DNA of 64,000 nucleotides from Pelodera strongyloides (lineage: Eukaryota; Nematoda; Chromadorea; Rhabditida; Rhabditidae): positions 62,001 to 126,000 of the forward strand of contig JAANDG010000351.1 of NCBI GenBank assembly GCA_036852015.1. Direction: 5' to 3'. A program made the translations under genes and the position numbers. The notes beneath the pieces were generated by a model. The model was not told the DNA's origin and did not search any database. It saw nothing but the letters and a program-made list of their open reading frames with translations. Below are positions 1 to 9,523 of the stretch, one piece after another (the first letter of the stretch is position 1; each line of letters begins with the position of its first letter).

Positions 1-696
1 AAGCGGCAAGAGAAGTTTATTGAAGTGCATGCAGCAGTTGTACCCGAAGATGTTCGGATCAATTTTTTGTTGTCAAGATTACACGCGGAGCAAGAAAAAG
101 AGTTTCTGCTTCGGTGTCTGCCTCAACTGCCTGAGAATATGTCTCTCGCAGAAGTTGTTGAACAATTGAAAGTGGTCTTTATTTCAAAGATTTCATTGTT
201 CCGAAGGCGACTTGCTTGTTTACACCTCGATCAAGAGCCTATTGCTGACTATTCAGCGCACATTGCACGGGTGAATGGAACGTGTCAAGATTTCAGTTTC
301 AGTGAACTGAGTGAGGACCAGTTCCGAGTACTGATGTACATTAACAGCTTACGCAATCCAGAGCATGCAGAAGTTCATGACTGGTTGGTATCAGAACTCG
401 ACAGAAGTCCAGAGATGACTCTGAACGATGTCGCAAAAGCTGTAAATCGGTACCGAGAGAGAAAGCAGAATATGAACAAGAATTGTTCAGCTGCTATTCA
501 CCGCGTGAATGGGCCACCCCACCGTGAACACAAGAGAGAATGGAATTCTCCACAGGTGAAGTGCAAGTCCTGCGGCAGAGACAGTGGACATCGGTCCTGT
601 CCTGCAAAGCATGTAACTTGTCACAGTTGTGGGAGAAGAGGGCACTATGCTGTTGTGTGTCCGCAGGGCAACAACAGTAAGAGAAAGAGAGGGTGA
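1..696 (+). CDS. Gag C-terminal part of Ty3/gypsy element (partial at window edge)
   Basis: The frame is open from the first base of the window to a TGA at 694-696, so the start lies outside. The bulk is a helical retrotransposon Gag body. Near the end are two cysteine clusters, a degenerate one (CKSCGRDSGHRSC) and a canonical CCHC knuckle (CHSCGRRGHYAVVC, C-x2-C-x4-H-x4-C), which bind nucleic acid in family members. The ORF overlaps the protease/RT frame, which is shifted by +1, at 629-696. No internal stop is present, so Gag is the least damaged part of the copy. Confidence 0.85.
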   Translation, partial: KRQEKFIEVHAAVVPEDVRINFLLSRLHAEQEKEFLLRCLPQLPENMSLAEVVEQLKVVFISKISLFRRRLACLHLDQEPIADYSAHIARVNGTCQDFSFSELSEDQFRVLMYINSLRNPEHAEVHDWLVSELDRSPEMTLNDVAKAVNRYRERKQNMNKNCSAAIHRVNGPPHREHKREWNSPQVKCKSCGRDSGHRSCPAKHVTCHSCGRRGHYAVVCPQGNNSKRKRG

Positions 697-1483
697 AGTG
701 AACAAACGGGTCCATGAAGTGACTTCAAAATCTAGCGGCCGCAGATTTGTCCATGTTCTGATGAATGGACAGAAGGTGCGACTTCAACTGGACAAGGTTG
801 ATCTAACGTTGATATCTGAAGCCACGTGGAAGGTGCTCGGTATGCCAAGCTTGACATCCCCAAGCACAGCAGCTACCGCAGCTAACGGAGAGCAGCTCGA
901 ACTATACGGTTATTTCGAGTGCAAAGCTTCGTACCAGGGCGAGCACATTGACAGGGCGAGAGTGCACGTCACCGCTAGGATGAATCTCCTAGGTCTGGAC
1001 TGGTTAGAGTGTTTCCCTTCATTCAGATCCATGATGGATGCTGTTTGTAATCGGGTCTCCAGCAATCCTTCCGTTGAAATGTCAGAGATCGAACGTTCTG
1101 AGTCGTGCGTTGAGCAACTTAGAAGGCAGTTCAGTGACGTTCTTTCCACCGACCTTGGCTTGTGTAGAAAGACCAAGGCGTGCCTCCAACTAAGGCCTGG
1201 GAAGAAAAAGACTTTCTGTCCCAAGAGAACGGTACCTTTCCATTACAAAGAGTGTGTGGAAAAGGAGTTGGACAGGCTTGAGCATCTCGGAGTCATTGAG
1301 AGGGTCACATTCGCTGAATGGGCCGCTCCTATACTGTGTGTGCGGAAACCTAATGGTACTGTGAGAGTCTGTGCAGACTTCAGTACAGGTTTGAATGATG
1401 CGTTAGAAGACTACGCATCCGATTCCCACAGCAGAAGATATAATGACAACACTGAACGGTGGAACTGTCTTCAGTACACTTGA
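629..1483 (+). pseudogene. Ty3/gypsy pol part 1: protease and start of reverse transcriptase
   Basis: This frame carries the retropepsin-like region (about 745-870), a linker, and the first RT blocks (about 1180-1420, with WAAPILCVRKPNG and VRVCADFS). The place where the catalytic D-T/S-G triplet is expected reads D-K-V-D, so the protease is probably inactive. Near 1415-1425 the reading continues in another frame (the next ORF), and this frame runs into an unrelated tail ending at 1483. No convincing ATG opens it; pol would be reached by frameshifting from gag in an intact relative. Confidence 0.85.
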
Positions 1484-2360
1484 CTTTAAGGATGCCTACC
1501 TTCAAGTTGAGTTAGAAGAGGACTCCAAGAGTTTGCTCGTGATAAACACCCACAGAGGATTGTACAGATACAATCGACTCTGCTTTGGCGTGAAGACTGC
1601 ACCAGGGATCTTCCAACAGATCATGGATGCAATGTTGTCTGGTCCCGAAGGATGCTGTGCATACCTTGATGACGTTATTGTGTCTGGAAAGAATGTCCAG
1701 GAGCACAATCGGAACCTGAAGGCCTGTATGAAAAGAATCTCGGAGTATGGATTTCATATCAACTTCGAGAAGTGCACCTTTGCTGCGAGAGAGATAAAGT
1801 ATCTTGGGATGATCGTCTCTGCAGAAGGTCGCAAGTCCGATCCGGCAAAGATTGCGCCGATCGTGAAAATGCCCGAACCAAAGGATGTGAGCCAGTTGCG
1901 CTCGTTCCTTGGTAAAATTAACTATTACGGCCGGTTCCTGAAAGACTTGCACAAGTTGCGAGCACCCTTTGACGCGCTTTTGAAGAAAGGTGTCAAGTGG
2001 GAATGGAGTGCAGAGTGTCAGAAGGCATTTGACGAGGTCAAGAAGACCGTCGCCTCACCTATGCTGCTCACCCATTACGACCCAAAGAAAGAGTTGATCC
2101 TAGTAACGGATGCTTCTCAATATGGTCTGGGAGCTGTGCTGCTGCATCGAATGTCCGATGGCACACAGAAAGCGGTGGAGCATGCAACGAGAACTCTACT
2201 CCCAGCAGAAAAGAACTATGGTCAGATTGAGAAAGAAGGTCTTTCTATTTTCTGGGCCTTGAAGAAGTTCTACAAGTACCTGATGGGTCGCAAGTTCACT
2301 CTGGTTACAGAACACAAACCACTCGTGTCGATCTTTCGTTCAAGAAAGGCATTCCGGTGA
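1443..2360 (+). pseudogene. Ty3/gypsy pol part 2: reverse transcriptase palm/thumb and RNase H
   Basis: Contains RT motif A (FSTLDFKDAYLQV), the LCFGVKTAPGIFQQ block, catalytic YLDD followed by VIVSGK at 1662-1673, the thumb, the connection (LRSFLGKINYYGRFL) and the Ty3-type RNase H beginning with VTDASQYGLGAVL. It is displaced by one base from the preceding protease/RT frame. The RNase H end is lost to another frame change near 2340-2350, after which this frame stops at 2358-2360. Confidence 0.9.
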
Positions 2361-3292
2361 CAAGCGCCAACCGTTTACAACGTTGGGCTGTGTTCATCAA
2401 GGGTTTTGATTTCAAGATTGTTTTCAAACCCACTGGAGAGATGGGATGTGCAGACGTGTTATCAAGGTTGATCGCAAACCTTGACGATGAAGCCGAAGAC
2501 AAGGTCATCGCTAGAGTTGAAACGGAGTTGTTCAAAGATGAAAACTTCCGTACGATTGCAGCCCTACCCGTTACCGCGGATGTTCTGCGTGAGGCTACAG
2601 AGCAGGATTGCACCTTGAAGGTGGTCTTAAAAGCTCACAGAACTGGTAACTGGCCCAAGAAAGGTTCAAAAGAAGTGATGCAGTTTGCCAACAGGAAATC
2701 ATCACTGTCTGAATTGAACGGAATTCTTTCGTTTGGAGAAAGAATTGTGATTCCGTCCCGTTGCAAAGCACGAATTCTTCGTCAGTTGCACCAAGGGCAC
2801 GCAGGAATTGTTCGAACCAAAGCACTTGCACGTACAATAGTGTACTGGCCGTTCATCGATGAAGATATCGAGAACGTGGTCAAGTCGTGTGTCAACTGCA
2901 GTCGCGCTCAGAAGATGCCGACTAAAGTTAATCTGGAAACGTGGAGCAAAGCGGATGTTCCCTGGGAACGGGTGCATGCCGACTTTGCAGGTCCATTGGA
3001 AGGCAGATACTATTTGGTGGTCGTCGACGCCTATAGTAAATGGCCGGAGATTGTTGTGCTGGACAGAATAACAACAGCAGCAACAATTACTCATTTGATG
3101 AAGATTTTCTCACAATTCGCATGCCAGAGACGCTGGTTACAGACAATGGAACTCAGTTTACGAGTGCAGATTTCGCTTTGTTTTGTGCCAAGAACGGTAT
3201 CAAACACATGCGATCTCCTCCATACCACCCACAGTCGAACGGACAAGCTGAACGCTTCGTCGACACATTCAAGCGAGCGTTGCTCAAATTGA
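2357..3292 (+). pseudogene. Ty3/gypsy pol part 3: RNase H end, integrase zinc finger and first catalytic Asp
   Basis: After the RNase H remainder (RLQRWAVFIKGF, then GCADVLSR) comes the integrase HHCC finger (H-x3-H in QLHQGHAG, then SCVNCSRAQ), and the start of the catalytic core with WERVHADFAGPLEG, whose first catalytic Asp is codon 2981-2983. Around 3110-3125 the core continues in another frame; what follows here to 3292 is out-of-frame sequence. Confidence 0.88.
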
Positions 3293-4002
3293 AAGGGGAG
3301 GGAAGCACAGTAGAGAATCTTCAGACCTTCCTACTAACGTACCGGATGACACCGTCTGTGAGTGTACCCGAGGGCAAGTCGCCAGCCGAGGCATTTCTGA
3401 ATCGCCGGTTGCGCACCTCGTGGGATCTGCTGAAGCCGAAGCCTGAGCGGAAGATCATCAAGGATGACCGCATGGCTAATCAGTATAACAAGAAGCACGG
3501 TGCTAAGGCTAAGGTCTACCAGCCTGGAGACTTGGTCTACATGCGTGACTACATGGTTCCGAACAAACCTTCCTGGATGGAAGCAACAGTTGTTGCAAAG
3601 AAGGGCAATGTGTTGTATGACCTGAGGATTGAAGGGCAGAAGCACCTTATCCGTCGTCATGCAAATCAACTGAGAACACGTACTGCAGTGTCTAATGCAT
3701 TTGAGACGTTGATCGATGCATTTACCATTGTCCCACAGAAAGTACCGAATCGAGAAGAGCCAGAAGAGCCTGCGATTGCGGTGACTGAACCGGTAGCTGA
3801 TGTCGCTGACACAGCTGAGCCAGAAGGTGAACCAGAGGTTCAAGCGACCGTATCAGACGAGGACCAGGACCCCGATGATGATGATGCTGCAGTGCCGACG
3901 ACTCCGATGCCGAGTCCACCTGCAGCACCACGACGTTCAAGGAGGACTACGAAGACAGTCGAGAGGATGAACATCGCCGATCCGTCTGCCAAGCGATACT
4001 AA
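3115..4002 (+). pseudogene. Ty3/gypsy pol part 4: rest of integrase and acidic C-terminal tail
   Basis: From about 3120 the frame encodes the second and third integrase catalytic residues, D (codon 3142-3144, in VTDNGTQF) and E (3250-3252, in SNGQAERF), with 35 residues between them as in DDE integrases. The GPY/F-like segment follows (YQPGDLVYMRD). The tail is rich in E, P and D (about 3740-3900), then basic (RRSRRTTK), and ends at a TAA at 4000-4002. No chromodomain is seen. The longer open frame extends back to 3040 but is not integrase there. Confidence 0.88.
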
Positions 4003-4037
4003 GAATATTAAGCTTGTTTTAGAGTAACGTTGTTACT
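4003..4037 (+). other. short spacer between pol stop and polypurine tract
   Basis: AT-rich untranslated sequence of the element, directly between the pol stop codon and the polypurine tract. No motif was recognised. Confidence 0.5.
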
Positions 4038-4048
4038 AAGGGCGGAGG
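4038..4048 (+). other. polypurine tract (plus-strand primer) of the gypsy element
   Basis: AAGGGCGGAGG immediately precedes the TG that opens the LTR. This is the position and composition expected of the RNase-H-resistant primer for plus-strand synthesis; one C interrupts the purines. Confidence 0.7.
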
Positions 4049-4466
4049 TGTTAGGTATTAGTATAATAGCCTAAGATATTATTGTAGTTTGTAGTTTACT
4101 CATTAGCTAGTGCCTGTTAGCCACTTTGTGTGTATTACTACTTTTGCTGTCTGTCCCTCTCGTGGGCTCACACTCTCTCGTGCCCTCCGCCGTTTAGCCT
4201 AGTCTTAGGTCCACTCTTTTGTGTGTGCCGATTATCGATCGTGCCGTGTCTAGAAAGTTCTGCCCCGGGCCGCCGCGCCGTATATAAGCTGTGGTAGAAC
4301 AGTGTTCGCGGATTTGTTACTCGCTCTCTACGAGGTATTGTTGTCTACCGATATTCGTATATATTGTTCTGCCCGGCTATACTAGTAAAGTATTATGATT
4401 CTATTCAGTGTATTCTCTTGTATACTATTCTGTTTGTATCAGAGCTCCATATCTGCATACATAACA
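4049..4466 (+). repeat. 3' LTR of the Ty3/gypsy element (about 418 bp)
   Basis: It begins TGTTAGGTA just after the polypurine tract and ends TACATAACA; these termini are inverted copies of each other at 8 of 9 positions and give the usual TG...CA ends. It contains a TATA box and a CT-rich transcribed part. The 5' LTR is outside the window, so the exact ends rest on the terminal motif and the polypurine tract only. Confidence 0.75.
4281..4288 (+). promoter_or_regulatory. TATA box in the LTR
   Basis: TATATAAG lies in the middle of the LTR after a GC-rich stretch (CCCCGGGCCGCCGCGCCG), as in the U3 promoter of LTR elements. Transcription would start roughly 30 bases downstream and feed into the R region. 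Confidence 0.5.
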
Positions 4467-4686
4467 ACAGTAAAACGAACTGATTGCCGAAGCCACAGAA
4501 AAACCGTCGTTGGCCCATCATCAAATGGTTTTTGCCGAAAAACCCATCTGATGACTGGTTCGTGACTGGTTCGTGACCATCTGATGAGGGTTTTCGATGA
4601 AACTTGGTCACGAGTTGGTCACGAGTTGGTCACCAAACTGGCAGGCAAATCAGTGAACCTTATCCAAATGGGTTCACCCATTTCCG
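4467..4686 (+). repeat. dispersed repeat family A (GGTGACCA-type), copy 1
   Basis: Shares with copies near 10752, 22132, 33294 and 38818 a body full of CACCAAATGG / TTGGTGAC / TCGTGACC words, an opening resembling AAAACGAA..ATTGCCGAA and the ending GGGTTCACCCATTTCC. It starts where the gypsy LTR ends, so the LTR element probably inserted at or into its left end. No coding capacity. Confidence 0.7.
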
Positions 4687-4773
4687 ACGATGCTTACCAC
4701 TGCTAGACAACCCAAATAACCAGAACGGAAATTCTACTACATAAGAAAATTCGCATAATAAAATAATCCTCAC

Positions 4774-4896
4774 CTGTCCAATTTCCTCCATCAATCGATA
4801 TTGATTTAATTGCATATAGGAGTCGGATTTAGCTTGACTGACCACGCCCACCGTCCTAGCCGCACGCTGCATTGAGGGAGACATGGTAGAAGGCAC
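4774..4896 (-). CDS. CAMKK: exon of a calcium/calmodulin-dependent protein kinase kinase (CaMKK), N-lobe start
   Basis: Reading on the minus strand, a clean acceptor (TATTCCAG) opens a 41-codon exon that ends at CAG before GTGAGG; both boundaries are phase 0. The end of the exon, SYMQLNQYRLMEEIGQ, matches the conserved CaMKK entry into the kinase domain (VQLNQY.L..EIG, followed in the family by the glycine loop GSYGVVKLAY). CaMKK phosphorylates CaMKI, CaMKIV and AMPK in response to calcium. The upstream half (STMSPSMQRAARTVGVV) is the linker. The glycine loop and the rest of the kinase must be in exons further left; between here and the window edge lies only the gypsy element, so that element occupies the following intron. 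Family identification is from memory of the motif. Confidence 0.75.
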
Positions 4897-6894
4897 CTGG
4901 AATACCGTAGTCCGGTACAAATTTAAATAATTTATGGATTTTCAAATTTCCAAGTTATAATCTACACATAAACATTAGGCATAAAACAATGCTTTCTCGA
5001 AGGGACAAGCCCAAGAGAAATTCGAATTTTCAACTTGTGAGCTACGTGACAACAAACATAAGAATCGCGCAACGTAAAAACGAGCGAGCTATTTTTTTCT
5101 AAAAACTGAAGGCAAGGAACGAGCCCTAAAACTATTATTACTCGACAAAACTGTACGCTGCATGTATTTTACTCATGATTTTTATGTGTACGTAATAAAT
5201 TATAATCATTATTATTTGTACATTACGTGGTCTGTAACCCATTTCCTTGAAGTATTCAACCTTGCACTTGGGAAAGTATTTTGGTTACTGTAGTTATTGG
5301 CTGGAAATATGCACACTCTGGTGTTGTGAGTTGTGAGGTAAAACAGCTACTAGGATGTAGAGTTTGGCAACTCCATTCCCATGTATTATATGCTAATTTG
5401 GTCTATTCTGATCGATTTTTTTTATTCTACAGTCATACAGTAATTTGCAAATATTGATTCAATTTATGTTTCAAATTGCCTGAAAAGTTACTAATTGCAA
5501 AATGCTACAGTAGCCCTGTTGTACAGTGCGATGGACAATCGAGCGTGGACAATGGGGGCATTTGTAGGCGAATTTCAGAATAAACGGAGAAAACGCATAA
5601 ATCATTTTCACAATTTTATTTCACGAATAATTAAAAAGGGGGCAAACCAAAAATAAATTACCAAAAGCTGTCTGAATACAATTGATGGGTACAATTTGTA
5701 CAATTTGTATGGCGAAGAAAGGAAATAAATTTAAATTTAGAATAAAATTGATATCCAAAAATACTTTCTAGGAGCTACAAAGAGAAGAAAATATACCATA
5801 TACTACAAATTTAAAATGTCAAAGTTTCAACTTAGTACTGACGATACTATCATGAGTTTTTCATGTAGCACTATGAGACCCGTACCTTCCTGATTTTTCT
5901 AGTACCGGCATAACACCCAAGTCTATTACCACTCTAAGCTAATGGTATGAGATGTCTACAAGAGAGTTAGGGTACCAAAGTGGTAGGAAACCCAGAGCGC
6001 ACCACAGTGCTAGGATATCACTGGATTCAGAAGGAAAACAAATTTCTTCCACAGACAATTTCGTTTCGGAATTTCGCTGTCTTACCAATGTTTACCGGGA
6101 GATAACCTCAAGATTACCGGGAGCTATGCAGTAACATCTACATCGGTAATAGCCACAATTCATTATCGAAAAATCATATTAGAAAAAAACGCCAAATTCA
6201 AGAAAATTGTGTGCGCACGTGGTTTTCGCATCAAAAATTCGTTAAAATACGAACAATTTGTGGGGATTAAGCCCCAAGAATAGCCTAAAATATTCATAAT
6301 TGAACTATTTATAGAACTACGTCACCTTTCTTTCTTCCCTTTCTTTCGAAACAGACTAGAGTTAAATTAATGCGAGTTCAAATTAACTAAAGTGAACAGA
6401 CAAAAGGGTGATTAAAGGGTGGGACACGTGAAAAACAGCATAGTTGGTTTTCAAATAAGAAGCTACACAATTTTTAAATAATCAGACTTAGAGCATGTTC
6501 CTCAGAACAAGTAGCAACTAGCAACTATCTAACATAACTAAAAACTTACCGTTCGAAAATGCCTAAGTCATACCGTATGCAAAATTTCGTTCTCAAATTT
6601 TATATCTAATTGTAAATGTAGGCGCTAATTTAAAAGCTATGGTGGATGATGGTTACATCTTCATGTTTTTCCTGAACGACAGTTAGAGGATAAGCTTTGC
6701 TTCCAAGTACTGATTCGAATTTTCTTATGCACAACCGTCACGTGTTTAAAACAATGTTTAGTCCAGACAAAAGAGCCAATTTCAAGAAACTGTGGTTTGT
6801 TTTGAAGTCACATTTTGGTTAAAAACCACTGCTCGTCTTCTCATAACGGCGGCGACGGGGAGGGAAAATAAAGAGACAGAGAGACGAGAGAGAC

Positions 6895-6945
<51 letters not shown>

Positions 6946-7311
6946 GAGAGAGAGAGAGAGGGAGAGAAACTAAGGTGAACACAAAGGGAAAGTACTCCCC
7001 AGGGTATAGTTCAGGGAGAGAGGGAGGGAGAGACACAAAATGATGTGCCGTTTCCTCTGGGAGTCGTCATGATGATCACTGGACAAGATGACTTCAGTAT
7101 ACGAGAAGGAATAGTCTAACTGAAGAGCATAAAGGGGAAAACAATATTTCTAACAGTGGCATAACTTTACCCTAAACGAGAAATACTACCCCCAGCCAAA
7201 ATCCAAAAATATCATTACTCCGTCAGAAACGGTTACTATGCATTTTGTAGGGGGTAGTTTTCAAAACGGGTGGTACTCTTCAATATGTGGGGCTGCGTTA
7301 TTCAATTCTAC
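4897..7311. other. AT-rich non-coding DNA, probably intron
   Basis: No exon or RNA gene was recognised. It contains an impure (GA)n tract at about 6870-6969 and a short + strand open frame from 5531 (MDNRAWTMGAF...) of about 40 codons with no supporting signal. If the candidate exons to the right belong to the CaMKK gene, this is one of its introns. Confidence 0.4.
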
Positions 7312-7416
7312 CCGAACAAACTTCGCCAAAAGGACGTCAGATGAGTGCCGCGTGCAGTCGTTCTGGACATCGCCGCACGCTTGCCACGCGCCGAGCAACG
7401 CTCTGCCGCGAGATAT
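7312..7416 (-). CDS. candidate exon, 35 codons, possibly CaMKK N-terminal region
   Basis: A GC-rich patch in AT-rich surroundings. On the minus strand it is open from an acceptor-like CGTTAG to a GTAGAA donor, exactly 105 bases, phase 0 at both ends, reading ISRGRALLGAWQACGDVQND and onward. The phase agrees with the recognised CaMKK exon and the two candidate exons upstream. There is no recognisable domain; CaMKK N termini are poorly conserved. It could equally be a transposon remnant. Confidence 0.25.
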
Positions 7417-7791
7417 CTAACGCAAAACCGAATTCATTAAAAATATAGGGCGCAAAGGATTCTGGAGAACGGAAACCTGTAGGATATAGATATTAACGAG
7501 GGAAAGAATTGATGAGAGACAAGGTGAGAGAGATGACCACAAAGGGAGGGAAAGAGAGATGCAGATAAGAGAGAGAGAGAATGAGAGAGAGGATTAGAGA
7601 GACAGGGATGGCCCAAAGGTGATTTCAATTTCGCGGGGAGAAGAGCGCAATAGCCCCGAATGGGGTACAAAGTTAATTTGTTGTTTTCTACACAAAGAGG
7701 CCCACTCATGTGGGCCCTCAGGCAAATGGGTTCCAACCTCAATTTTGGCCTTCAAACAAAAACAATGGACGATATTTGTACAACATTCGAA

Positions 7792-7866
7792 GTCGGCGGC
7801 GCTAGCTTAATGGTTAAAGCATTGGACTGGTAATCTAACGACGCGGGTTCGATTCCCGCTCGACCA
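7792..7866 (+). tRNA. tRNA-like sequence, anticodon loop reads GGT (Thr), probably pseudogene
   Basis: A-box (TAGCTTAATGG) and B-box (GGTTCGATTCC) are intact. The D stem, a five-pair anticodon stem (TTGGA/TCTAA around CTGGTAA) and a five-pair T stem (GCGGG/CCCGC) can form. The acceptor stem does not pair well: only GTCG with CGAC, apparently disrupted by a GGCG-type insertion at the 5' side. It is likely a tRNA pseudogene or SINE head; a GGT anticodon would also be unusual for a eukaryotic nuclear tRNA. Confidence 0.45.
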
Positions 7867-8129
7867 AGATCCCCACTGTTCAATATCACATACTAACTAT
7901 TTGTGCGTACATATCAAAATACGTAATTTTACTAAGCTAATGAATACGTCAGTTGAAAATCTGTTTTAAACTATTTTTGTTTGTTGTTTTGGACGTTATG
8001 TTTTCACCAAACAGCCTCGTAAAGTTGAAACAAAAAAATCATAAATTCATGAGAAATTTGTTTAGAAGAAACGCCGAAAACAATGAGTCCGATGCGATCA
8101 AGTAGAAATATTGGGCCCAGATGAGACAT

Positions 8130-8480
8130 TAGTGTTGGGAAAAACCACAAAAAACTCGGATCGTGCTCCAAAAAAAACTCGGATCATGCTCTTCGAATAA
8201 TCCGAGTGACCCTGGTCCTCAGGCGCCCAGCGCGGAAATGCGTAGCCGCGTCCACGGGAAAAGATTGCAAATGTGCATTGAAAAATTCGAGACACAGACG
8301 CATTGAAAAAGTCGAGACACACTCTTCTGCGTGTCCGCTTTTCCCATGTTAAAAAGCCATCTCTTTTCCGCGGACGCGGTTACGAGTCCGCGGAAAAGAG
8401 ATTGCGTGCTGGCGCCTGAGAACGTAGGAGTTCCGAGTTTTTTTTGGAGCAGAATGGGAATTTTTTTGGATCCATTCCAA
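8130..8480. repeat. fold-back (inverted repeat) element
   Basis: Left arm TGCTCCAAAAAAAACTCGGA (8164-8183) is the reverse complement of 8432-8451. CTCAGGCGCC (8218-8227) matches GGCGCCTGAG (8411-8420), and GGAAAAGA/GCGGAC words recur in opposite orientation inside. The middle holds a direct duplication around CATTGAAAAA.TCGAGACACA. No ORF; a MITE-like insertion. Confidence 0.6.
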
Positions 8481-8594
8481 ATTTTTCTGGAGTTTTCGTT
8501 TTGCGATTCACAGTAGAGAAAACATGTACTTCGCTCGAATTCTGATCATTTTTTTGTGTCGTAAAAATCGAAGACGACTACCGTAATTGCTAAC

Positions 8595-8690
8595 CTGAGG
8601 GTCACAACTTGTCTGCGGTCTCTCGCACACGTCTACCGCTTTTTCTCGTACCAGACGACGGTTACCGGTGGTGTCGGACTGCTGCCTTAC
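8595..8690 (-). CDS. candidate exon, 32 codons, possibly CaMKK N-terminal region
   Basis: The minus strand has a good acceptor (AACATTTACTTTAG) and donor (CAG before GTTAGC) bounding 96 bases, phase 0 at both ends, reading VRQQSDTTGNRRLVREKAVD and then VCERPQTSCDPQ. Local GC content is higher than the flanks. It lies between the candidate start exon at 9119-9188 and the CaMKK exon, all in the same phase. No domain recognised. Confidence 0.3.
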
Positions 8691-9118
8691 CTAAAGTAAA
8701 TGTTGAAATGTTAAATAATGAAATATTTCATGAGCCCTACGAGAACGAGATGCTTATTCTACTTGGACCATGTCTCTCTGCTATACAACAATTAGCCTAG
8801 GTCGGCAGTGGGAAGTCTGCACGGCAGACCTACTACCTAATCTACTACGGTAACAAGCGAGACACCTTATAGCCTTACACTGCAAATGCTTCCGTGGGGG
8901 GAGGGAGTCTATCCTACTTCAGAAATGAACCGCTGATACACTTTTTGCACTTTTTATGTGCATAACGTTGATTTCAAAGAACAAACGCATGCAACACAAG
9001 TCATGACAATAATTAAAAGGTTAAAAAAAAGTGTAATCCCTATAATGCGCACGAATTCACCGTGTTACATTTGTGCTTTGAGGAAAATTATTATTTTGAC
9101 AAGAAATATAAATCCTAC

Positions 9119-9188
9119 CATCGCAGCGGCTGATAAGAATCCGCCTCTACTAGGCGACGGCCGATCCACAGGTCCTTCGCCGACCATC
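9119..9188 (-). CDS. candidate first exon (ATG at 9187), possibly of the CaMKK gene, or a 40-residue tail-anchored peptide
   Basis: The minus strand shows a strong polypyrimidine acceptor, CATTTCTTTCAG, one base before an ATG; in nematodes this is the usual setting of a trans-spliced start. The frame reads MVGEGPVDRPSPSRGGFLS and can either splice at GTAGGA (donor at 9118, phase 0) into the candidate exon at 8690, or continue unspliced to a stop at 9065-9067. In the latter case it would be a 40-residue peptide ending in a hydrophobic segment (MVGFIFLVKIIIFL). I cannot tell which from sequence alone. Confidence 0.4.
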
Positions 9189-9310
9189 CTGAAAGAAATG
9201 TGAAGGTTTAATAAAATATTAGAAAACAATAGTGAATTGGGAAATGCACAATACGAACTTATTAAAGCATTTTCCAAAAGAGTAAAGAATGTAAAGGTAT
9301 CAAGACTGGG

Positions 9311-9523
9311 AACATGCCCTACGCTGCTTACCGAGACCATAGAATTGGTGATACCTACCGTAGAACGTATTTGTTCACGGTAGTTTAAAAGTTTTTAAAT
9401 GTTAAGGTTGTTAAAGGCCCTGAGTTAGAATTCAAATTATTTCGTTTTGTTAAAGTATTTGCTGTAACTAAGTAAGTTAGTAAACAAGTGGCAACAATGC
9501 CCTACGACTGCTTACCGAGACCA
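9311..9523. repeat. about 30-bp direct duplication, copies at 9311-9340 and 9492-9523
   Basis: Both copies read close to AACATGCCCTACG(A)CTGCTTACCGAGACCAT. On the minus strand each begins ATGGTCTCG followed by GTAAGC, a donor-like motif. The spacer is AT-rich. Function unknown. Confidence 0.45.

Larger units (their letters stand above)
1..4466 (+). mobile_element. Ty3/gypsy LTR retrotransposon, 5' part outside window, decayed
   Basis: The order Gag zinc knuckle, protease, reverse transcriptase (YLDD at 1662-1673), RNase H, integrase (HHCC finger, then D-D-35-E), polypurine tract, LTR is that of a Ty3/gypsy element. The wording of the RT and integrase resembles the mag/K02A2.6-like group common in nematodes (from memory). 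The 5' LTR and the start of gag are cut off by the window edge. Coding is broken by at least three frame changes in pol, and the protease active site is altered, so this copy cannot make its own Pol. It lies beside the CaM-kinase-kinase exon on the opposite strand, apparently inside that gene's next intron. Confidence 0.93.
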
